NCBI GenBank assembly: GCA_011041895.1
Contig: DRAE01000033.1
Coordinates: forward strand, 1 to 10,664
Reading direction: 5' to 3'
DNA from: Candidatus Bathyarchaeota archaeon
Lineage (GTDB): Archaea > Thermoproteota > DRAE01
Length of the DNA stretch: 10,664 nucleotides
The notes beneath the pieces were generated by a model. It had not been told where the DNA came from. It saw nothing but the letters and a program-made list of their open reading frames with translations, and searched no databases. Positions 7,190 through 10,664 of the stretch are shown here, one piece after another. How positions within the stretch are numbered: the stretch's first letter is position 1; the number at the start of each line of letters is the position of its first letter. The position numbers and the translations under genes were made by a program.

Positions 7190-7259
7190 CTACGATCACA
7201 TCACAAACTGGTGAAAGATTACATTAATAATAACACGACAGCTCCATTTTTCTCTTTTC

Positions 7260-7622
7260 CTACTTTAAAAGTGGAAGATTTCCAGTAACCTTATCTATTC
7301 TACTGCTTTCAGCGGGTCCTATTCCAAGAGCTGTAACCGTGCCTGGGGGAACCTCAGTTAAGCCCATATCCCTTATAAGCGCACATGGAAGATCAAGTTC
7401 AACAGCCTTCCTATAAAGCTCAATTAAATGCCTCAGATCCCTGGCTTTTAACACAACCTTTTTTGCACCCTGCATTCGCCATTCATTCCAAGCTGCTGGA
7501 TTCCCTGCCCTGGCCTTTTCAGAGGCCTCTAAGCTGGCATGGCATGCTTGTGCAATCATTTTTCCGATGCTGATTTTTAAATCCTCACGGAGAACTATGA
7601 CTTGCTTATATTCCATCTTCAT
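7260..7622 (-). CDS. pth2: peptidyl-tRNA hydrolase, archaeal/eukaryotic type (Pth2)
   Basis: Pth2 cleaves peptidyl-tRNA released by abortive translation, recycling tRNA in the cytoplasm. At 120 residues it has the normal family length. The conserved N-terminal block QVIVLREDLK at 7-16 leads into GKMIAQACHAS at 20-30, with Lys21 and His28. The C-terminal signature LIRDMGLTEVPPGT at 82-95 holds the conserved Asp85, and TALGIGP at 97-103 follows. The ATG at 7622 is preceded at about 25 bp by CTATTTAT, fitting a leaderless message; the ATG two codons later (7616) is an alternative that also fits the family. It is divergent from lplA with a very short gap. Confidence 0.95.
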   Translation of the reverse strand: MKMEYKQVIVLREDLKISIGKMIAQACHASLEASEKARAGNPAAWNEWRMQGAKKVVLKARDLRHLIELYRKAVELDLPCALIRDMGLTEVPPGTVTALGIGPAESSRIDKVTGNLPLLK

Positions 7623-7643
7623 ATCATATAGAGGCTATTTTTG

Positions 7644-7651
7644 ATAAATAG
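7644..7651 (-). promoter_or_regulatory. TATA-like box for pth2, possibly shared with lplA
   Basis: Read on the minus strand, CTATTTAT is centred about 25 bp upstream of the pth2 ATG, the position expected for TBP binding ahead of a leaderless transcript. Read on the plus strand, ATAAATAG would place an lplA transcript start near 7670. A separate plus-strand candidate, CATATAGA, lies near 7626-7633. Inference from sequence and spacing only. Confidence 0.4.
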
Positions 7652-7673
7652 TGTAAGTAGGAGCGTGAAGCGA

Positions 7674-8504
7674 TTGAAATGGCGAATTGTAAGGGTTAGT
7701 TCGGAAAACCCATTCATGAACTTAGCCATTGAAGAGGCCATATTGATCGCTGTTGATAGAGGTGTTGTACCAAGCACTCTCAGGTTCTGGGTGCACGATC
7801 GTACCGTGGTCATAGGAAGATTTCAATGCCCAGTTGAGGAAGTTGACCTTGAAAAATGCGTGAAGGATAAGGTATATGTTGTGCGCAGACACACCGGGGG
7901 AGGAGCCGTATACCATGACAGGGGAAATTTAAACTATGCCCTCTCTATAAGCAAAGGTTCCTCAAGAGTCTTTGGAAACTCGATTCTTGGAAATTTCAAG
8001 GTAGTTGGCGAATGTATTGCAGATGCCTTGAGAATGCTAGGCTATAACGCTAACTTTAGACCAATTAATGACATTGAAATAGAGGGTAGAAAAGTGTCTG
8101 GAATGGCTGCAAGCGTTCACAAGAGTGCTGTGTTCGTGCATGGATGCTTACTGGTTAACACAGACGTCTCAAACTTAACCAAGTATCTTAGAATTCCCAA
8201 GGTTAAATATGTGACAAAGGGGGTTAAATCCGCTGTAAAGCGTGTAGTAACGCTTCATGAATTAAAGGGTTCTCCAGTGGAAATGAGGGAAGTAGAGGAT
8301 GCAATAGCTGAGGCATTCTCCCACAAGCTTGGAGTGTCCTTTAAGGAGAGTGATCTCACAGAATATGAAATCAAGCTAGCTGAAAAGCTTTACATGGAGA
8401 AATATACTACACTGGAGTGGATGGCACACATATGTCCAGAGTGCCCAAGATATAGTGAGGATATTGAAAAGTTAAAGGCTTACTTGGAGGCAATAAGGAA
8501 ATGA
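7674..8504 (+). CDS. lplA: lipoate-protein ligase A, catalytic subunit
   Basis: The catalytic half of an archaeal bipartite lipoate-protein ligase, which activates lipoate with ATP and transfers it to a lysine of lipoyl-domain proteins (GcvH or E2). The BPL/LplA signature RRHTGGGAVYHDRGNLNY spans 71-88, and the conserved lysine loop EGRKVSG follows at 137-143 (Lys140). I start at the TTG at 7674: AGGAG at 7659-7663 lies 10 nt upstream, and MKWRIVRVSS fits the family N terminus. In-frame GTG at 7665 or TTG at 7641 are alternatives; the former is too close to the AGGAG. After the usual end of the domain (near LEWMAH) there is an extra tail of about 25 residues beginning CPECP. The stop overlaps the lplB start as ATGA. 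An octanoyltransferase-like role cannot be excluded, but the lplB neighbour favours a ligase. Confidence 0.88.
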   Translation: MKWRIVRVSSENPFMNLAIEEAILIAVDRGVVPSTLRFWVHDRTVVIGRFQCPVEEVDLEKCVKDKVYVVRRHTGGGAVYHDRGNLNYALSISKGSSRVFGNSILGNFKVVGECIADALRMLGYNANFRPINDIEIEGRKVSGMAASVHKSAVFVHGCLLVNTDVSNLTKYLRIPKVKYVTKGVKSAVKRVVTLHELKGSPVEMREVEDAIAEAFSHKLGVSFKESDLTEYEIKLAEKLYMEKYTTLEWMAHICPECPRYSEDIEKLKAYLEAIRK

Positions 8505-8785
8505 GAACTATAACTCATGTATACAAGCCAAAAGATGGTAAAATGATAAGGGTAATCCTTGCATTAGATAATGGGAAAATCAGTAAGGTAGTATTTGCAG
8601 GAGATTTCTTTATAGACCCACCAGAGAAAATTAAGGAACTTGAAAATACATTGAATGGCAAAGGCATTGAGGAAGCTCTACATTTAATTGAGACGCTGCT
8701 AGGGGAGAAGGTTAATCTGATAGGGTGCTCTATTGAGGACTTTAAAAAAGCACTCCACGAAGCATATACGAAATCAAGGGCTTAA
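8501..8785 (+). CDS. lplB: lipoate-protein ligase accessory subunit (C-terminal domain protein)
   Basis: A 94-residue protein matching the C-terminal accessory domain that is fused to LplA in E. coli and encoded separately in archaea such as Thermoplasma. Bipartite ligases need it for the lipoate-activating (adenylation) step. The landmark is KVVFAGDFFIDPPEKIKELE at 29-48, which holds the conserved GDFF..P motif. This is followed by a predicted helix and the ETLLGEK segment. It overlaps lplA by 4 nt (ATGA), with GGAGG 10 nt upstream inside lplA, so translation is probably coupled and the two subunits made in step. Its last 44 nt overlap the 3' end of the convergent PHP gene. Confidence 0.85.
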   Translation: MRTITHVYKPKDGKMIRVILALDNGKISKVVFAGDFFIDPPEKIKELENTLNGKGIEEALHLIETLLGEKVNLIGCSIEDFKKALHEAYTKSRA

Positions 8786-9425
8786 AAGCTTTGATTGGTG
8801 CACTACTCATCCTCCAAATAGGAACTTTAATCTTAAACCTTAACGCTGTTTTCCCCTTCCTTATAGCCTCCATTAAATCTTCAATCTCGCTCTCAGCTGC
8901 AACTAATGTATATGCTATTCCTATCTCGAATGGGACATGAGCATCGCTTCCAGCGGTCATGGCCCTATTGTATCTCCTCGCATATTCCATTGCCCTCAAA
9001 TTTTCTCTCTGGGAAAAACACCTAGCATTAAATCCTTCAACGACGTCAACCCGTCTAATTACTAGATTTATATCCTTAAAGTTTCTTCCACGTGAGAATG
9101 GGTGAGGTAAAATGGTTAAACCATTTTCATCACGTGTTTTCTCAATAAGCTCCAAAGGTGATTCTCTGAACCAGTGCACGTTAAACTTCGTCCCGACGAC
9201 TATGATCTCTCCAAGAACGGTCTTGAACTCGTTTCCAAATAACACTATAAGCCCTCTTCTCCTGAGATACTTAATGAAGCTTTCCGGAGGATATTTATTG
9301 TGGTCAAGCAGTAGAATACCATCTAATTTTTTTCGTCTACACATATGTAATATGAATTTTGGAGTGTTAACTGAGTCAAAGGACATTATTGTGTGAACAT
9401 GCATATCGATTTTGACGGTTTTCAT
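8742..9425 (-). CDS. PHP-domain metal-dependent phosphoesterase
   Basis: A stand-alone PHP (polymerase and histidinol phosphatase) protein with a trinuclear-metal TIM-like fold. Metal ligands can be followed along the 227 residues: His9 and His11 in DMHVHT, Asp41-His42 in LLLDHN, Glu66 in FGNEF, His108 in LPHPFSRG, and Asp161 and His163 in AGSDAH. Relatives hydrolyse phosphoesters such as nucleoside 3',5'-bisphosphates or histidinol phosphate, or trim 5' ends of nucleic acids; the substrate here is not evident. The C-terminal 30 residues are basic and hydrophobic. I start at the ATG at 9425 because CTTATAAA is centred about 24 bp upstream, so a leaderless transcript would begin at this codon; a GTG at 9431 is in frame but would probably not be transcribed. 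The 3' end overlaps lplB by 44 nt. Confidence 0.86.
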   Translation of the reverse strand: MKTVKIDMHVHTIMSFDSVNTPKFILHMCRRKKLDGILLLDHNKYPPESFIKYLRRRGLIVLFGNEFKTVLGEIIVVGTKFNVHWFRESPLELIEKTRDENGLTILPHPFSRGRNFKDINLVIRRVDVVEGFNARCFSQRENLRAMEYARRYNRAMTAGSDAHVPFEIGIAYTLVAAESEIEDLMEAIRKGKTALRFKIKVPIWRMSSAPIKAFKPLISYMLRGVLF

Positions 9426-9444
9426 TTTCACAGGCTGGTAAAGG

Positions 9445-9452
9445 TTTATAAG
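9445..9452. promoter_or_regulatory. TATA box usable in both directions (PHP gene and zinc-ribbon gene)
   Basis: TTTATAAG on the plus strand is CTTATAAA on the minus strand, a near-palindromic archaeal TATA element. On the minus strand it is about 24 bp before the PHP ATG. On the plus strand it predicts a transcript start near 9473, giving a leader of about 30 nt that includes the GGAGG at 9493. Other plus-strand candidates lie at 9459-9468 and 9469-9478, but starts from them would come close to the ribosome binding site or follow it. Confidence 0.5.
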
Positions 9453-9492
9453 TCATTAGACTATATGAGAATATAAGTCGCATCACTGACGT

Positions 9493-9497
9493 GGAGG
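9493..9497 (+). promoter_or_regulatory. Shine-Dalgarno preceding a CTG codon
   Basis: GGAGG sits exactly 7 nt before the CTG at 9505, with no ATG, GTG or TTG in that frame between the TGA at 9487 and the GTG at 9574. It is the main translation signal for the longer zinc-ribbon product. Confidence 0.55.
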
Positions 9498-9504
9498 CCT
9501 AAAG

Positions 9505-9915
9505 CTGGTTAGATGTCCCATATGTAATAAAAGGTTAACCTATCCTCCTCCAATACCTATAAAGGAGAGAAGAGTGCGATTTGTTCATATCCCTAAAGCC
9601 CTGAAGTTAATGTACTGCGAAAACTGTGACATCTTCATAAGAGTAATTCAAGGAGAAAAACCATACATTGTAAGCATAGATGAAGTATTCAAAGAGCTTA
9701 TTCTTGCAGGCATTTTACCAAAGAAGCTTAAACTTGAGATAAGATACTACTACAAGAGAAAGAGGAAATCAAGGTATACATGCCCGGTTTGCGGCTTCAG
9801 AATGGTCGCTGATGGAACAATTGCCCAACAGTCAATGTACAAGGTTAAGCTGTTCACAGTGCTAAGATGTAAAAGATGCGGCTATGTGCGTAAAGTATTT
9901 AAAGGATATTTTTAA
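9505..9915 (+). CDS. double zinc-ribbon protein, probable CTG start
   Basis: I do not recognise a named family. From the CTG at 9505 the product is 136 residues, with four CxxC knuckles: Cys4/7 (CPIC), Cys38/41 (CENC), Cys93/96 (CPVC) and Cys122/125 (CKRC). This makes two complete zinc ribbons joined by a helical and basic linker that includes YYKRKRKSR. The conventional start is the GTG at 9574, which has its own GGAG 6 nt upstream and would give 113 residues, but that form loses the first CPIC and leaves the first ribbon unpaired. The CTG has a perfect GGAGG 7 nt upstream, so I prefer the long form; both could be made. Basic residues around the second ribbon suggest nucleic-acid or ribosome contact, which is inference. 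The gene is divergent from the PHP gene and 33 nt upstream of the next gene. Confidence 0.7.
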   Translation: MVRCPICNKRLTYPPPIPIKERRVRFVHIPKALKLMYCENCDIFIRVIQGEKPYIVSIDEVFKELILAGILPKKLKLEIRYYYKRKRKSRYTCPVCGFRMVADGTIAQQSMYKVKLFTVLRCKRCGYVRKVFKGYF

Positions 9916-9916
9916 A
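9909..9916 (+). promoter_or_regulatory. TATA-like box before the membrane-anchored protein
   Basis: TTTTTAAA overlaps the end of the zinc-ribbon gene. Its centre is about 37 bp before the ATG at 9949, so transcription could start near 9937 with a leader of about 12 nt. Read-through from the upstream gene is equally possible. Confidence 0.3.
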
Positions 9917-9948
9917 TTCGTTATTTCCTATTAAACATATCGAGAACG

Positions 9949-10664
9949 ATGAAAACTACGCTAGAGAAAGTTATTGCATGTGCAATAGTCGTTGTTATAG
10001 TGATCGGTTTAGCCTACATATACTATATACAGACAAGTCCGGAGATCAGCGAAGAATATGAAAGCTGGACTGTCAGCATATACTGTGAAGACTATCTCTT
10101 CAAAAACTTTACAGTGAAAGACTTGAAGAGCAACTTTGAGCTGATGAAGGTTACACTTGATGTACACGGAGAGCAGCGAACATATGAGGGATTTAAGCTT
10201 GCAGATATTCTCTATAACTGCGGCATCCCATATGCTCCATGGGTAGTAGTTATTGGGGCTGATGGCTACACTGTTGAACTTCAATGGGAGAATGTTACAA
10301 ACGCCGTTCTCTCCATTATATATCATGACCCAGAAGGAGGTATAAGGTACGATCCACCTAGGCTAGTGGGCGAGAACATTAGGCACAGCAGATGGGTTAA
10401 AATGGTTGCAACAATAAAGGCAGTATGGTTACTCAAAGTTTTCTCACCGGATAGATCCATCTCATTTACGTTATCTGGATATCATGGACTAAGCTCTTTA
10501 ATGGCTCTCGGAACTAAGACGATAACAGTTGAGTATCACGGTGAAACTGTCTCCTTTACAGGGGTGCCTCTCACAACAGTAATTTCACAGATAGAGGATA
10601 ACTTTAGCAACATAGAGAAGATCATTGTCAGAGCATGGGACGACTACCAGATAGAGATAACAAA
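9949..10664 (+). CDS. membrane-anchored extracytoplasmic protein with tandem sulfite-oxidase-like (molybdopterin-fold) domains, partial
   Basis: The frame runs open from the ATG at 9949 to the window end, giving 238 residues without a stop, so the C terminus is missing. Residues 8-27 are a hydrophobic anchor (KVIACAIVVVIVIGLAYIYY), probably uncleaved, with the rest outside the cell. Two repeats follow, about 41-160 and from about 163 on. Each has an FT-containing strand, a YEGFKLADIL or FTGVPLTTVI segment, and then VVVIGADGYTVEL or IIVRAWDDYQIEI. Repeat 1 ends with PRLVGENIRHSRWVKMV. This layout resembles the oxidoreductase molybdopterin-binding (SUOX) fold seen in archaeal surface proteins. 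I see no clear cofactor-ligating cysteine; Cys46 and Cys91 are the only ones outside the anchor. Three N-x-S/T sequons (Asn53, Asn115, Asn218) fit surface exposure. Function unknown: a binding or redox role is possible. Confidence 0.75.
   Translation, partial: MKTTLEKVIACAIVVVIVIGLAYIYYIQTSPEISEEYESWTVSIYCEDYLFKNFTVKDLKSNFELMKVTLDVHGEQRTYEGFKLADILYNCGIPYAPWVVVIGADGYTVELQWENVTNAVLSIIYHDPEGGIRYDPPRLVGENIRHSRWVKMVATIKAVWLLKVFSPDRSISFTLSGYHGLSSLMALGTKTITVEYHGETVSFTGVPLTTVISQIEDNFSNIEKIIVRAWDDYQIEIT

Noticed and set aside
7190..7259. A separate strong promoter between pth2 and guaAB
   Set aside because: TTATTATTAAT on the minus strand is only a weak TATA match; read-through from pth2 explains expression as well, so it is not listed as a feature.
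9112..9396. 94-codon plus-strand ORF opposite the PHP gene
   Set aside because: The minus strand holds all PHP metal-ligand motifs in order, so the plus-strand frame is a shadow.
10009..10326. 105-codon minus-strand ORF near the right edge
   Set aside because: It is antisense to the membrane-anchored tandem-domain protein, which has an anchor segment, internal repeats and an unbroken frame to the window end; the minus-strand product has no comparable support.

Overview
The window looks like a chromosomal segment of a thermophilic archaeon, most likely of the TACK/Thermoproteota side, though the lineage cannot be fixed from sequence alone. The evidence is the gene content: two-subunit GMP synthetase encoded by separate genes, Pth2-type peptidyl-tRNA hydrolase, PurT, a two-gene lipoate-protein ligase, and TATA-like boxes about 25 bp upstream of starts. 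Arginine is mostly AGA/AGG, GC is moderate to low, and gaps are very short. No tRNA, rRNA, CRISPR array, insertion sequence or phage gene was seen.

Layout: (1) 4-1087, plus strand: an unrecognised helical protein followed 7 nt later by the glutaminase subunit of GMP synthetase (guaAA). (2) 1210-2586, minus strand: PurT, formate-dependent GAR transformylase, with an insertion in its ATP-grasp region. (3) 2687-6037, plus strand: a tight four-gene operon encoding a dye-linked amino-acid/amine dehydrogenase complex. It holds an alpha subunit (2Fe-2S plus FAD/NAD), an eight-cysteine ferredoxin, a BFD-like 2Fe-2S protein and a DAO-type FAD beta subunit. The order and subunit sizes resemble the four-subunit L-proline dehydrogenase (PDH1) of Thermococcales, but the substrate cannot be read from sequence. 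(4) 6038-7622, minus strand: pth2 followed by the ATP-pyrophosphatase subunit of GMP synthetase (guaAB). (5) 7674-8785, plus strand: lplA and lplB, overlapping by ATGA. (6) 8742-9425, minus strand: a PHP-family metallophosphoesterase. (7) 9505-9915, plus strand: a double zinc-ribbon protein that appears to begin at a CTG codon. (8) 9949 to the window end, plus strand: a membrane-anchored extracytoplasmic protein with two tandem domains resembling the sulfite-oxidase/molybdopterin-binding fold, cut by the window edge.

Three genes serve purine synthesis (guaAA, purT, guaAB), but they lie on both strands and are separated by the redox operon. The dehydrogenase should oxidise a secondary or N-substituted amino acid at the beta-subunit FAD and pass electrons through its iron-sulfur centres and the alpha subunit. 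LplA/LplB would lipoylate an H-protein or E2 encoded elsewhere. A link between the amine dehydrogenase, lipoylation (glycine cleavage) and formate use by PurT is possible but speculative.

The most notable observations are the probable CTG start of the zinc-ribbon protein, the four-gene dehydrogenase, the tandem-domain surface protein at the right edge, and TATA elements that could serve divergent genes in both directions.
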